Source of the DNA: Bacteroidales bacterium
Lineage (GTDB): Bacteria > Bacteroidota > Bacteroidia > Bacteroidales > UBA1402
DNA length: 64,000 nucleotides
NCBI GenBank assembly: GCA_021373135.1
Contig: JAJFTH010000004.1
Coordinates: 1 to 64,000 of the forward strand
Direction: 5' to 3'
The notes below the pieces were generated by a model that was not told where the DNA came from, made no database searches, and saw only the letters and a list, made by a program, of their open reading frames with translations. Made by a program: the position numbers and the translations under genes. Below, piece by piece: positions 39,606 through 49,878 of this stretch; position 1 is the first letter of the stretch; each line of letters opens with the position of its first letter.

Positions 39606-40691
39606 ATGGCAGAAAGCACATTACTTGAAAAATTAGAAGGTTTACATAACCGATTCATGGAAGTATCCACCCTGATTACCGATCCGGTGGTTCTTGCAGA
39701 CATGAAGCGTTATGTAAAATTAAACAAGGAATACCACGATCTGGAGAAGATTTCCGAAGCCCAAAAAGAATATCGCGGGCTGCTTCAAAACATCGATGAT
39801 GCCAAAGATTTGCTGGAAAACGAAAGTGATCCCGACATCCGCAGCATGGCCAAAGAAGAGCTGGATGAAAGCCAAAGCAAAATTCCTGCCTTAGAGGAAA
39901 AAATCAAGCTATTACTGGTTCCTGCCGATCCCGAAGATGCCAAGAATGCCATCGTGGAAATCCGTGGCGGGACAGGCGGAGACGAAGCAGCCATTTTTGC
40001 CGGCGACCTTTTCAAAATGTATGCCAAATACTGCGAGAACAAAGGTTGGAAGGTCGAAGTGACCTCCATTAGTGAAGGCACCTCAGGAGGATATAAGGAA
40101 ATCATTTTCACCGTAAGCGGAGACAACGTATACGGAACCATGAAATATGAGTCGGGCGTTCATCGCGTTCAGCGTGTACCGGCCACCGAAACTCAGGGAC
40201 GCGTCCACACTTCCGCAGCCACAGTGGCGGTACTGCCGGAAGCTGAAGAATTTGACGTTGAAATCAAAGAATCAGATATCCGGGTGGATACCTTTTGTTC
40301 CTCGGGAGCCGGCGGACAATCGGTCAACACCACCTACTCGGCCATCCGTCTGGTACACATCCCTTCCGGCATTTCCGTACAATGTCAGGATGAAAAATCC
40401 TGGCACAAGAACAAGGAAAAAGCCATGATAGAGCTTCGTTCCCGTATTTACAACGTAGAGCATCAGAAATATCTGGATGAAATAGGAGCCAAACGTAAAA
40501 CGATGGTTTCCACCGGTGACCGTTCCGCCAAAATCCGCACCTACAATTATCCGCAAGGGCGTATTACCGACCACCGCATCAATTTCACCATCTATAACCT
40601 GTCCGCTTTTATGGGCGGCGACATTCAGACCGTTCTCGACCAACTGATTATTGCAGAAAATGCTGAAAGGCTGAAAGAAAATGAACTATAA
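39606..40691 (+). CDS. prfA: Peptide chain release factor 1
   Basis: The 361-residue factor ends translation at UAA and UAG. The catalytic G-G-Q is at residues 236-238 in G-A-G-G-Q-S-V-N, and the stop-codon recognition loop reads P-A-T-E-T (residues about 191-195), the RF1 form. Length is typical. It lies in the purM-prfA-pyrF-HD run. Confidence 0.96.
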   Translation: MAESTLLEKLEGLHNRFMEVSTLITDPVVLADMKRYVKLNKEYHDLEKISEAQKEYRGLLQNIDDAKDLLENESDPDIRSMAKEELDESQSKIPALEEKIKLLLVPADPEDAKNAIVEIRGGTGGDEAAIFAGDLFKMYAKYCENKGWKVEVTSISEGTSGGYKEIIFTVSGDNVYGTMKYESGVHRVQRVPATETQGRVHTSAATVAVLPEAEEFDVEIKESDIRVDTFCSSGAGGQSVNTTYSAIRLVHIPSGISVQCQDEKSWHKNKEKAMIELRSRIYNVEHQKYLDEIGAKRKTMVSTGDRSAKIRTYNYPQGRITDHRINFTIYNLSAFMGGDIQTVLDQLIIAENAERLKENEL

Positions 40692-40766
40692 CTCATCATG
40701 CAGACGCGGTACCAAGGTTGCAATGTTAAAGTGATTGCAAAATAAAAATTTTAAATTTGGAAAGTC

Positions 40767-41591
40767 ATGAATAAACAAGAACTCTTTGAACAGATCAAGC
40801 ATAAGAGATCATTCTTGTGCGTGGGACTGGATACTGATATTAAAAAAATTCCGACACATCTTCTAAACGAAGAAGATCCGATTTTTTCTTTCAACAAGGC
40901 CATCATCGATGCCACAGCTGCTTATTGTGTCGCCTACAAACCAAACATGGCCTTTTATGAATGCATGGGCGTAAAAGGTTGGACAGCCCTTGAAAAGACC
41001 GTCCGCTACATCAGCGAAAAATATCCTGAACAATTCATCATATCCGATGCCAAACGCGGCGATATCGGAAACACTTCCAAAATGTACGCCCGCGGTTTCT
41101 TTGAAGACCTTCCTTTTGATGCCGTGACTGTTGCACCATACATGGGGGAAGACAGCGTGAAACCTTTCCTCACTTATAAAGGGAAATGGGTCATCCTGCT
41201 TGCACTGACATCCAACAAAGGATCACAAGACTTCCAGCTGATTACAGACGCTCAGGGAGAAAGGCTTTTCGAAAAGGTCTTGAAAAAATCAGGAGCGTGG
41301 GCTACTGACGAACAAATGATGTACGTGGTCGGAGCGACAAAAGGCAGCATGTTTGCCGACATCCGAAAAGTAGTGCCCAATCATTTTCTATTGGTTCCGG
41401 GTATCGGTGCCCAGGGGGGAAACTTGGCCGAAGTGGTCAGATATGGCATGAATGACCAATGCGGTTTACTTGTCAACTCCTCCCGCCAAATCATCTATGC
41501 AGGCAAAGGTAAAGATTTTGCAGTCTGCGCTCAGGCCGAAGCTATCAAGTTACAAGAAGAAATGGCCGGTTATCTGGCACAATTAAAATAA
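40767..41591 (+). CDS. pyrF: Orotidine 5'-phosphate decarboxylase
   Basis: The 274-residue enzyme makes UMP from OMP. The catalytic core [11 protein letters not shown] (Asp94, Lys96, Asp99) is intact. The length and the segment [10 protein letters not shown] fit the longer type-2 pyrF family. It ends 1 bp before the HD gene, suggesting an operon. Confidence 0.95.
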   Translation: MNKQELFEQIKHKRSFLCVGLDTDIKKIPTHLLNEEDPIFSFNKAIIDATAAYCVAYKPNMAFYECMGVKGWTALEKTVRYISEKYPEQFIISDAKRGDIGNTSKMYARGFFEDLPFDAVTVAPYMGEDSVKPFLTYKGKWVILLALTSNKGSQDFQLITDAQGERLFEKVLKKSGAWATDEQMMYVVGATKGSMFADIRKVVPNHFLLVPGIGAQGGNLAEVVRYGMNDQCGLLVNSSRQIIYAGKGKDFAVCAQAEAIKLQEEMAGYLAQLK

Positions 41592-41592
41592 A

Positions 41593-42807
41593 GTGGAGAA
41601 GCGAAAAATCATCAATGATCCGGTTTTCGGCTTCATTAATCTTCCTTCAGGGTTCTTGAATGAAGTATTTCAACACCGCTACCTGCAGCGCCTTACACGC
41701 ATCAAGCAACTGGGTATGTCCTCTTTTGTCTACCCCGGAGCACAACATACCCGGTTCCAACACACTACCGGAGCCATGTTCCTGATGGAGGAAGCCATCC
41801 AGCACCTGCGTTCCAAAGGCAATGTCATCACACCAGAAGAAAGCGAGGCTGTCATCGCTGCCATCATACTTCATGACATCGGCCACGGTCCTTTCTCTCA
41901 TGTACTGGAAGACACCATCATTCATGGTATTTCTCATGAAGAGCTTTCCCTGATGTTAATGGAAAGGATGAACCGTGAATTCGGAGGCAAGCTCGATTTG
42001 GCCATCCGGATTTTTAAGGATGAATACTCCAAAAAGTTTTTACACCAGCTTGTGTCCGGAAATCTGGACATGGACAGACTCGACTACCTTCGCAGGGACA
42101 GTTTTTTTACAGGTGTCACTGAAGGGAACATCGGTTCAGCACGAATCATCAAAATGCTCAATGTACAAGACGATCGATTGGTAGTCGAAGCCAAGGGTAT
42201 CTATTCCATCGAGAATTTCCTGCTTTCCAGAAGGCTAATGTACTGGCAGGTTTATTTACACAAGACCTCCCTCGCTGCCGAAAAGATGCTTCAAAACCTA
42301 TTGAACAGAGCCAGGGAACTCACCGTAAAAGGGACTATGGTTCCGGCATCCGAAGCCCTCGGGTATTTTCTTGCCAACAAACAAACAAATGGAGAGATGA
42401 ACGAGGAAGCACTCGATTTTTTCGAGGAGCTCGATGACACAGACATCTGGTCCGCCATCAAAATGTGGCAATATCATGAAGATCTTGTTCTTTCCACACT
42501 GAGCCAAGGCTTACTTCAACGCAAACTCTTCAAGATAGAGATGAGTAACGACGCCCCTGACCCACAGCATATCACCCGAGATCTGGAAACAATTGCCTCC
42601 ACTTATGGCATTACAACCGATCATGCGAAATATTTCATTTCGCAAAGTTGTGTGTCAACCAATATGTACAGTGAAAAAGACGACAGCATAGACATATTAT
42701 ATAATAATGGAAATATCAGGCCCATCACAAAAGCATCTGATATGTTAAATCTTGAATTATTATCCAGAGAGGTTCAAAAGCAGATATATTGTCATTTACG
42801 GTTATAA
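41593..42807 (+). CDS. HD-domain phosphohydrolase
   Basis: The 404-residue cytosolic protein has an HD domain: an upstream His in R-F-Q-H-T-T-G-A, then H-D-I-G-H-G-P-F-S-H with His94-Asp95, and a later L-D-M-D-R-L-D-Y-L. These features resemble dNTP triphosphohydrolase-like HD proteins. The substrate is unproven. The start is a GTG at 41593, one base after the pyrF stop. The following gap leads into the lpxD operon. Confidence 0.82.
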   Translation: MEKRKIINDPVFGFINLPSGFLNEVFQHRYLQRLTRIKQLGMSSFVYPGAQHTRFQHTTGAMFLMEEAIQHLRSKGNVITPEESEAVIAAIILHDIGHGPFSHVLEDTIIHGISHEELSLMLMERMNREFGGKLDLAIRIFKDEYSKKFLHQLVSGNLDMDRLDYLRRDSFFTGVTEGNIGSARIIKMLNVQDDRLVVEAKGIYSIENFLLSRRLMYWQVYLHKTSLAAEKMLQNLLNRARELTVKGTMVPASEALGYFLANKQTNGEMNEEALDFFEELDDTDIWSAIKMWQYHEDLVLSTLSQGLLQRKLFKIEMSNDAPDPQHITRDLETIASTYGITTDHAKYFISQSCVSTNMYSEKDDSIDILYNNGNIRPITKASDMLNLELLSREVQKQIYCHLRL

Positions 42808-42876
42808 TGATGTATTAAAATAAAGCGATTTTACAAGCCCAATACTATAAAATGAGATTTAATACCGAATATTTTG

Positions 42877-42884
42877 TATTTTTG
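42877..42884 (+). promoter_or_regulatory. Candidate -7 box of the lpxD operon
   Basis: TATTTTTG fits TAnnTTTG and lies 17 bp before the lpxD ATG. No clear -33 box is visible. Confidence 0.4.
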
Positions 42885-42901
42885 CGCAAATTTTTTGACA
42901 A

Positions 42902-43945
42902 ATGGAAATAACAGCCAAACAACTCGCATCATACTTATCAGGTGAAATAGAAGGTAATCCGGACGTTTCCGTCAATAATATCTCCAAGATAGAAGAAGGA
43001 CAACCAGGGACACTTACCTTTTTGGCAAATCCGAAATATGCACCCTATATTTACACGACAAAAGCAAGCATTATTCTTGTAAACAAGGACTTTATCCCAG
43101 AGCAAGCCATCAATGCCACATTGATCCGTGTTGAAAATGCCTATCAATGTCTGGCACAATTATTGACTCTGATCAATCAGTCCAAGCCAAGAAAAAGCGG
43201 CATCGGTTCATTGGTTTCCATCGATTCGACAGCTGTTTTGGGAGAAAACCTTTATGTCGGAAACTTCACATGCATCGGGAAAAACAGCAAAATCGGAAAC
43301 GATACGCAGATTTACCCACACGTTTATATTGGAGATCAAGTAAAAATCGGTGTCAACTGTATCTTGTATCCAGGTATCAAGATATATGACGGTTGCATCA
43401 TCGGCAACAACTGTATCTTACAAGCCGGAGTCATCATAGGTGGCGACGGTTTTGGCTTTGCACCTAAAGAAACCGGTGATTATCAGAAAATTCCTCAGAT
43501 TGGAAATGTTATCATTGAAGATAATGTCGAGATTGGAGCCAACACAACGGTGGATCGTGCAACCATGGGTTCCACCATCATACATCGTGGCGTAAAACTC
43601 GACAACCTGATTCAGGTTGCTCATAATGTGGAAGTCGGTGAAAACACCGTAATTGCTGCACAGACCGGCATCGCGGGATCCACCAAAATCGGAAAAAACT
43701 GCATGGTGGGTGGTCAGGTTGGATTTGCAGGGCATATTCATATTGCAGACGGCATAAAGATTGGAGCACAATCCGGCATATCAAACAACTTGACAGATCA
43801 CTCGACACCATATTTGGGATATCCGGCCATCCCAGCCAGACAATTTGCCCGAGCAAGCGTCGTTTATAAAAATTTACCTGAGCTATCGTTCGAAGTATCA
43901 AAACTTCGCAAAGAAATGGAAGAACTAAAAAAAAACATCAAATAA
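42902..43945 (+). CDS. lpxD: UDP-3-O-acylglucosamine N-acyltransferase
   Basis: The 347-residue enzyme adds the second acyl chain to UDP-acyl-glucosamine in lipid A synthesis. An N-terminal uridine-binding domain (residues 1-105, with F-L-A-N-P-K-Y) is followed by a left-handed beta helix of hexapeptide repeats. The catalytic His lies in Q-V-A-H-N-V-E-V-G. lpxC-fabZ follows 13 bp later. Confidence 0.96.
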   Translation: MEITAKQLASYLSGEIEGNPDVSVNNISKIEEGQPGTLTFLANPKYAPYIYTTKASIILVNKDFIPEQAINATLIRVENAYQCLAQLLTLINQSKPRKSGIGSLVSIDSTAVLGENLYVGNFTCIGKNSKIGNDTQIYPHVYIGDQVKIGVNCILYPGIKIYDGCIIGNNCILQAGVIIGGDGFGFAPKETGDYQKIPQIGNVIIEDNVEIGANTTVDRATMGSTIIHRGVKLDNLIQVAHNVEVGENTVIAAQTGIAGSTKIGKNCMVGGQVGFAGHIHIADGIKIGAQSGISNNLTDHSTPYLGYPAIPARQFARASVVYKNLPELSFEVSKLRKEMEELKKNIK

Positions 43946-43958
43946 TTTATTCCGTATA

Positions 43959-45344
43959 ATGGCAAATCAACTTACCTTAAAAAAAGATTTTTCTATTTCC
44001 GGAAAAGGGTTGCACACGGGACTTCACATAACAGCCCGCTTTTGTCCGGCAGAGCCAAACACTGGATATCGTTTTATTCGAACAGATTTGGAAGATAAGC
44101 CAATCGTTGAAGCTCTGGCAGAAAACGTCAACCATACCGAGCGCGGCACAGTCTTAAATAAAGACGGTGTACAAATCAGCACGGTCGAACACGCTATGGC
44201 TGCCCTGTATGCTGCAGAAATAGACAACTGCCTCATCGAGATTGACGGTCCGGAGATGCCTATCCTTGACGGTAGTGCCATCGAATTTGTCAAGGCCATC
44301 AAAAATGCCGGCACCTTGGAACAAGAATACGACAAACAATATTATGTGGTTCGCAACAGAATCGAAGTAAACAATCCGGAAACAGGTGCTTCGCTTATTA
44401 TCCTGCCTTATGACGGATTCAGCATCACCACACTGATCAGTTACGATTCAACCATCTTAAGCAATCAATTTGCAAGGCTCAATGAACTTACTGATTTTGA
44501 AACAGAAATTGCTGATAGCCGTACATTCGTCTTCGTCCGCGAAGTTGAATTATTACTGAAACATAACATGATCAAGGGTGGTGACCTTGACAATGCTTTG
44601 GTCATTTACGACCAGGATCTTCCGCAAGAGAAGCTCGACAGCATTGCTGATGCCATGAATATTCCTCATAAACTTGTGAACAAACTTGGATACATCAACA
44701 ACAAGCCCATTTTGTACGACAACGAACCAGCCCGCCATAAACTGATGGACTTGGTAGGAGACATCGCGCTTATCGGAAAACCTTTAAAAGGACACATCAT
44801 AGCCACCCGTCCGGGACATAAGATCAACAACCAACTGGCCAGACTCATCCGCAAGGATATGAAAAGGCAGGAAGTTCAGGCTCCGGTTTACAATCCCGAC
44901 ATTCCACCCATCATGGACAATGTGCGCATCAAGCAACTGCTTCCCCATCGCTGGCCCATTCAGATGGTGGACAAAGTGATCGAACTAAGCAACAGACACA
45001 TTGTCGGTATCAAGAATGTGACCGGAAACGAAGAAATTTTTATGGGACACTTTCCGGAAGAGCCGGTCATGCCTGGCGTCCTGCAAATTGAAGCCATGGC
45101 TCAGACAGGAGGCTTGCTAATCTTGAACACTGTGGAACATCCGGAAAAATACTCCACCTATTTCATGAAAATTGACAATGTAAAATTCCGCCACAAAGTT
45201 GTCCCGGGAGATACCTTGATTTTCAGGCTGGACCTGATATCCGAGATCCGTCGCGGCATTGTAAGCATGAAGGGTTATGCATTTGTAGGAGATAAAATTG
45301 TCTCTGAAGCTGAGTTTATGGCTCAGATCATAAAAAATAAGTAA
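43959..45344 (+). CDS. lpxC-fabZ: Bifunctional UDP-3-O-acyl-GlcNAc deacetylase/3-hydroxyacyl-ACP dehydratase
   Basis: The 461-residue fusion is characteristic of Bacteroidota. The LpxC part (about 1-305) deacetylates the lipid A precursor and has zinc-ligand segments E-H-A-M-A-A-L and H-K-L-M-D-L-V-G-D. The FabZ part (about 315-461) dehydrates 3-hydroxyacyl-ACP and carries the catalytic His364 (G-H-F-P-E-E-P) and Glu378. The pairing balances fatty-acid and lipid A synthesis. lpxA follows after a 128-bp gap that contains a hairpin leader element. Confidence 0.97.
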   Translation: MANQLTLKKDFSISGKGLHTGLHITARFCPAEPNTGYRFIRTDLEDKPIVEALAENVNHTERGTVLNKDGVQISTVEHAMAALYAAEIDNCLIEIDGPEMPILDGSAIEFVKAIKNAGTLEQEYDKQYYVVRNRIEVNNPETGASLIILPYDGFSITTLISYDSTILSNQFARLNELTDFETEIADSRTFVFVREVELLLKHNMIKGGDLDNALVIYDQDLPQEKLDSIADAMNIPHKLVNKLGYINNKPILYDNEPARHKLMDLVGDIALIGKPLKGHIIATRPGHKINNQLARLIRKDMKRQEVQAPVYNPDIPPIMDNVRIKQLLPHRWPIQMVDKVIELSNRHIVGIKNVTGNEEIFMGHFPEEPVMPGVLQIEAMAQTGGLLILNTVEHPEKYSTYFMKIDNVKFRHKVVPGDTLIFRLDLISEIRRGIVSMKGYAFVGDKIVSEAEFMAQIIKNK

Positions 45345-45378
45345 TTTGAAATGCCAGTATTTGGCAAAATACGATCAT

Positions 45379-45437
45379 ATGAAACGAGCCCATGATCTAT
45401 CGCTCACACAAGTGAACAATTATTTGGCGAGTTACAT
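45379..45437 (+). repeat. Hairpin leader element copy A
   Basis: The arms ATGAAACGAGC and GCGAGTTACAT and the whole 37-nt middle are identical to copy B near 30.6 kb (59/59 on opposite strands). It lies between lpxC-fabZ and lpxA, oriented with them, and ends 35 nt before the lpxA ATG. The flanking bases outside the arms do not match copy B beyond two bases. Confidence 0.85.
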
Positions 45438-45472
45438 CGAATGCCTAAAATGGTAAAATAAAAAATAATGAG

Positions 45473-46249
45473 ATGAAACAACCTTTAGCTTATGTGCATC
45501 CCGATGCTAAAATTGCGCCAAGTGTAGTAATCGAGCCATTTGTGACCATTGATAAAAATGTCGTCATAGGTGAAGGCACCAGAATTGCATCCAACGTCAC
45601 CATTTTAGAAGGTACCAGAATTGGTAAGAATTGTGTCATTTTTCCTGGAGCAGTGCTTGGAGCTATTCCGCAGGATTTAAAATTCGCAGGCGAAGAGACC
45701 ACTGTTGAAATCGGAGACAACACAATCATCCGTGAATTTGTAACCATCAACCGCGGAACTGCTGCAAAAGGAAAAACTGTAATCGGAAACAACTGTCTGG
45801 TGATGGCATATTGTCATATTGCCCATGATTGTGTTGTTGGTAATAACGTCATTATGTCCAACTGCACCCAACTGGCCGGTGAAGTAACCGTTGACGATTG
45901 GGCCATTATCGGTGGCGGTACGCTTATTCACCAGTTCTCTCACATCGGATCACATGTCATGATTCAAGGTGGATCTAAAATCAACAAGGATGTTCCGCCA
46001 TTTATCAAGGCGGCACGGGATCCCATCGCCTATTGTGGAATCAACTCCATCGGTTTGCGCAGAAGAAATTTTTCCAACGAACAGATACGCGATATTCAGG
46101 AAATTTATCGTTATCTTTATCAATCGGGACTTAACAACAGTGATGCCGTCGAACGCATTGAGGCAGAGCTACCTGCAACAAAAGAACGCGATGAAATCAT
46201 CCTGTTTGTAAAGAACACCCCACGTGGAATCATTAAAGGTTATTTTTAA
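45473..46249 (+). CDS. lpxA: UDP-N-acetylglucosamine acyltransferase
   Basis: The 258-residue enzyme makes the first acylation of lipid A synthesis. The left-handed beta helix (hexapeptide repeats through about residue 185) contains the catalytic segment M-A-Y-C-H-I-A-H-D-C, and a C-terminal helical part begins R-R-R-N-F-S. Length is typical. The gene is preceded by a hairpin element and followed within 21 bp by a pRiA4b-like gene. Confidence 0.96.
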   Translation: MKQPLAYVHPDAKIAPSVVIEPFVTIDKNVVIGEGTRIASNVTILEGTRIGKNCVIFPGAVLGAIPQDLKFAGEETTVEIGDNTIIREFVTINRGTAAKGKTVIGNNCLVMAYCHIAHDCVVGNNVIMSNCTQLAGEVTVDDWAIIGGGTLIHQFSHIGSHVMIQGGSKINKDVPPFIKAARDPIAYCGINSIGLRRRNFSNEQIRDIQEIYRYLYQSGLNNSDAVERIEAELPATKERDEIILFVKNTPRGIIKGYF

Positions 46250-46270
46250 ATAAAAAACTTCATAAGTTTT

Positions 46271-46834
46271 ATGATTTACAAGTTTAGGATCCTATCAGAT
46301 GAGGTTGACAATTTTACCCGTGAAATTGCAATAAGTTCAGAAGCGACATTTTTGGATTTACACAATGCCATATTGGAATGTGTGGATTATTCCAAAGATC
46401 AGATGTCTTCTTTCTTCATTTGCAATGATGAATGGGAAAAAGAGACAGAAATCACACTCATAGAAATGGACAGTAGCCCAGAGGTGGACAGTTGGATTAT
46501 GGAGAGTACCAAACTGAATGAATTCATTGAGGATGAAGGCCAAAAACTGTTGTATATCTTTGACAACCTTACAGAAAGAGCCTTCTTTATTGAAGTTTTC
46601 CAGTTTATACCAGGCAAAGATTTGGCAAAAGCCAAATGCATCTTATCAGAAGGAGATGCTCCTGTCCAGACAATGGAGTTTGAGGATTCTGCAATCAATG
46701 ACACCAATCCGAAAATCAATCTGGACGATAGTTTTTATGGAGACCAGGATTTTGACCTGGATGAATTGGATGCCGACGGATTTACAGGTTTGGATGATAT
46801 AGCAGATCCATCTTCTTTCAATACGGACCTCTGA
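46271..46834 (+). CDS. Plasmid pRiA4b ORF-3-like/IS1096 passenger-type protein
   Basis: The 187-residue protein begins with the family start (M-I-Y-K-F-R-I-L-S-D-E-V), followed by the conserved L-H-N-A-I-L-E-C-V-D-Y and L-Y-I-F-D-N-L. Its C terminus is very acidic (many Asp/Glu). The family name comes from a mobile-element passenger, but Bacteroidota carry it as an ordinary chromosomal gene; no transposase is present here. It lies between lpxA and miaA and may be co-transcribed. Function is unknown. Confidence 0.75.
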   Translation: MIYKFRILSDEVDNFTREIAISSEATFLDLHNAILECVDYSKDQMSSFFICNDEWEKETEITLIEMDSSPEVDSWIMESTKLNEFIEDEGQKLLYIFDNLTERAFFIEVFQFIPGKDLAKAKCILSEGDAPVQTMEFEDSAINDTNPKINLDDSFYGDQDFDLDELDADGFTGLDDIADPSSFNTDL

Positions 46835-46866
46835 TTTCATCAGAAATAAATGAGCTGATTGGTTAA

Positions 46867-47796
46867 ATGAAGAGAACCCTTGTGGTATTGACCGGACCAA
46901 CCGGTGTAGGGAAAACGGAACTCAGCCTTCGCATCGCCGAATTGCTGGGTTCTCCTGTTTTATCCTGTGACTCCCGCCAGATTTTCAGGGAGATTCCGAT
47001 AGGTACTGCCGCACCCTCCCCTGAACAGCTCCGGCGGGTGAAACACTACTTTATCGGAGATCACTCCATCCACAACTACTACAGTGCAGCCAGATTCGAA
47101 ACAGAGGCACTCGACCTGCTTGAAAAGGAACTTTTCCCCAAGCATTATTCCATCCTGATGACAGGAGGATCCATGATGTACATAGACGCAGTCTGCAAGG
47201 GCATTGACGACATGCCCGACGTAGATGGGGATTTGCGGGAAAACCTGCTCGAACAATACAGGAATGGAGGAATGGATCCCATTCTGGCCCAGCTGAAGTT
47301 GCTGGATCCCGAATATTACCATCAGGTAGATCTTAAAAACTATAAAAGGGTGATGCATGGCCTGGAAATCTGCCTGATGACAGGAAAACCATTTTCCTCT
47401 TTCCGTCAGCATTCAGCCAAACAACGATCTTTCGACATCGTCAAGATTTGCCTGGACAGAGACAGATCCGAGCTCTATGACCGCATAGACCAAAGGGTGT
47501 TGGATATGATGCAGCAAGGGCTGTGCGAAGAAGCCCGAAGCCTCTACCCTTTTCGCAACCTGAACGCACTCAATACCGTGGGATACAAAGAATTGTTTGC
47601 CCATTTTGAGGGTAACATCAGCTTGGAAGAAGCCGTCGTCCGCATTCAGAACAACACCCACAAATACGCTAGAAAACAGTTGACGTGGTTCAGAAAAGAC
47701 AAGGATTATCATTGGTTCCATCCTGAAAACATAAAAGAAATCGGACAATTATTGAAGGCCACCTGCTCCGGTCTTTCATCCGAGATCGATTTATAA
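46867..47796 (+). CDS. miaA: tRNA dimethylallyltransferase
   Basis: The 309-residue enzyme isopentenylates A37 of tRNAs that read UNN codons. The P-loop G-P-T-G-V-G-K-T is at residues 10-17 and the D-S-R-Q-I-F-R-E-I-P-I-G-T-A motif follows. The later N-T-V-G-Y-K-E-L-F is the usual tail motif. It starts 32 bp after the pRiA4b-like gene. Confidence 0.95.
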   Translation: MKRTLVVLTGPTGVGKTELSLRIAELLGSPVLSCDSRQIFREIPIGTAAPSPEQLRRVKHYFIGDHSIHNYYSAARFETEALDLLEKELFPKHYSILMTGGSMMYIDAVCKGIDDMPDVDGDLRENLLEQYRNGGMDPILAQLKLLDPEYYHQVDLKNYKRVMHGLEICLMTGKPFSSFRQHSAKQRSFDIVKICLDRDRSELYDRIDQRVLDMMQQGLCEEARSLYPFRNLNALNTVGYKELFAHFEGNISLEEAVVRIQNNTHKYARKQLTWFRKDKDYHWFHPENIKEIGQLLKATCSGLSSEIDL

Positions 47797-47995
47797 AATG
47801 TCACAACAACCTTGCATTTGCAAAACGTACTTTTTACATCATTGATTTGAAAGGTTAAAAATAGCTTTTTACCAATTGCATTTTAGGCAATATACATCCC
47901 TGAAAGCTTTTTAGTTTTGAATAAAAAGGGTAAATTTGTCCACTTTTTAAATTAAAAATTTTAATCAACACATATCAACTTATTAATCTTAAACT

Positions 47996-49867
47996 ATGGC
48001 AGATAGCAAAGAAAAGTTGTTTTCGGAATTTCCTCCGGTTTCCACTAAGGAGTGGATGGAAAAAGTCACCATTGACTTGAAAGGAGCAGATTTTGAAAAG
48101 AAACTTGTATGGAGAACGAATGAAGGCTTTAATGTAAGACCCTTCTACCGCGCAGAAGATTTGGAAGGAATGAAAACGACGGATTCACTTCCGGGTGAAT
48201 TTCCTTTCGTTCGCGGAACAAAGACAAACAACAACTGGTATGTTCGTCAGGACATCGAGGTAATAACCCCGCAAAAAGCCAATGAAAAAGCATTGGAAGT
48301 CTTGGAAAAAGGGATCACATCCTTATGTTTTGCTTTTTCCGGCAAAGATTTCGACGCAAAATCCATGAAGACATTGCTCAACGGCATTCAACTGGATTGT
48401 ATAGAAATCAATTTCCGCATTTGTTATACAGAAGCTGCAAAAATCGCCAAACTTTTGGTTGATTATGTTAAAGCTGCAAAAATCGATCCTGATAAAATCA
48501 AAGGATCCATCAATTTTGATCCGTTCAAACGCATGATGACCAAAGGTCTCGACATCGACATCGACGTCAAGGCTGCTATGGAAGAAGTTTTCGAAGCTTC
48601 GGCAGCATTGAAGAATCTGAAAGTCTTTGGTGCCAACCCATACCTGTTCAACAATGCAGGTGCCTATTGCGCACAAGAACTCGGATTCGGTCTTGCATAC
48701 GGTAATGAATATCTTACCCTTGGCACAGAAGCCGGATTGTCCGCAAAGGCTGTTGCCAAAAAAGTGAAGTTCAATTTTGGCATCGGTTCCAACTACTTTA
48801 TGGAAATCGCCAAATTCAGAGCCGGTCGCCTGTTGTGGGCACAGATTGTGAATGCCTATTTGTCCGAAAGTGATTGCAAGTGCGCTTGCAAAATGGATGT
48901 TCACGCCATCACTTCCGAATGGAACCAAACGGTATACGATGCCTACATGAACCTGCTGCGCAGCCAAACCGAAACCATGTCCGCTTCTATCGCAGGCGTT
49001 GATTCCATCTCCGTTACACCATTCGATAACGCCTACAAGCCTGCCGACGATTTCTCGGAAAGAATCGCCCGAAATCAACAACTGTTACTCAAGGAAGAAG
49101 CCCACTTTGACAAAGTGGTTGACGCTTCTGCCGGTTCCTATTACGTTGAAAACCTCACTGCATCCATCGCTGAACAGGCCTGGAAAGTATTCCTCTCCGT
49201 CAATGAAAAAGGCGGATTCTATGCTGCACTCAAAGAAGGTTTCATTCAGAATGAAGTCAACGCTTCCAATGAAAAACGCCTAACTGCAATCTCCAGCCGC
49301 CGCGAAAGTTTGCTTGGCACCAACCAGTTCCCGAATTTTAACGAATTTTCTTTAGACAAGGTGGAAGAAGGTAAAAAAGACTGCAATTGCTGTTGCAACG
49401 CAGAAAAAGGATCTATCGCCACCCTGAAATTCAAACGCGGTAGTTCTGCTTTTGACGACTTGCGTCTATCCACCGAAAAATCCGGCAAACGTCCGAAAGT
49501 ATTCATGCTGACCATCGGTAAACTGAGCATGAGGCTGGCACGCGCCCAATTCTCCAGTAATTTCTTCGCTTGTGCCGGATATGAAATCATTGACAATCTT
49601 GGCTTTGACACACCCGAAGAAGGTATTGCAGCTGCACGCGCAGCCAAAGCCGACATCATTGTGATTTGTTCCAGTGATGAAGAATATGCAGAACTGGCAC
49701 CAAAAGCTTTTGCAGCCATCAACGGCGGCAAAGAACTTTTCGTTGTTGCCGGAGCACCCGAATGCACGGAAGACCTTAAGGCCATCGGCATTACCAACTT
49801 CGTCAATGTCCGTACCAATGTCCTGGAAACATTGCAGGGATTCAACAAGCAATTAGGAATCAATTAA
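47996..49867 (+). CDS. mutA: Methylmalonyl-CoA mutase small subunit
   Basis: The 623-residue protein matches the non-catalytic beta subunit that pairs with MutB to interconvert succinyl-CoA and methylmalonyl-CoA on the propionate/succinate route. The mutase barrel (about 1-440) is followed by a cobalamin-domain-like C terminus without the D-x-H-x-x-G motif. Two Cys clusters stand out: Cys294, 296 and 298, and Cys463, 465, 466 and 467, the latter in a linker. A TAAATTTG at 47932-47939 is a candidate -7 box. mutB follows after a 99-bp gap containing a hairpin element. Confidence 0.93.
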   Translation: MADSKEKLFSEFPPVSTKEWMEKVTIDLKGADFEKKLVWRTNEGFNVRPFYRAEDLEGMKTTDSLPGEFPFVRGTKTNNNWYVRQDIEVITPQKANEKALEVLEKGITSLCFAFSGKDFDAKSMKTLLNGIQLDCIEINFRICYTEAAKIAKLLVDYVKAAKIDPDKIKGSINFDPFKRMMTKGLDIDIDVKAAMEEVFEASAALKNLKVFGANPYLFNNAGAYCAQELGFGLAYGNEYLTLGTEAGLSAKAVAKKVKFNFGIGSNYFMEIAKFRAGRLLWAQIVNAYLSESDCKCACKMDVHAITSEWNQTVYDAYMNLLRSQTETMSASIAGVDSISVTPFDNAYKPADDFSERIARNQQLLLKEEAHFDKVVDASAGSYYVENLTASIAEQAWKVFLSVNEKGGFYAALKEGFIQNEVNASNEKRLTAISSRRESLLGTNQFPNFNEFSLDKVEEGKKDCNCCCNAEKGSIATLKFKRGSSAFDDLRLSTEKSGKRPKVFMLTIGKLSMRLARAQFSSNFFACAGYEIIDNLGFDTPEEGIAAARAAKADIIVICSSDEEYAELAPKAFAAINGGKELFVVAGAPECTEDLKAIGITNFVNVRTNVLETLQGFNKQLGIN

Positions 49868-49878
49868 GAGACAAACAC

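Noticed and set aside
46271..46834. Mobile element from the pRiA4b/IS1096 family name
   Set aside because: No transposase, inverted repeats or target duplication are visible; the gene sits in a stable lpxA-miaA setting.
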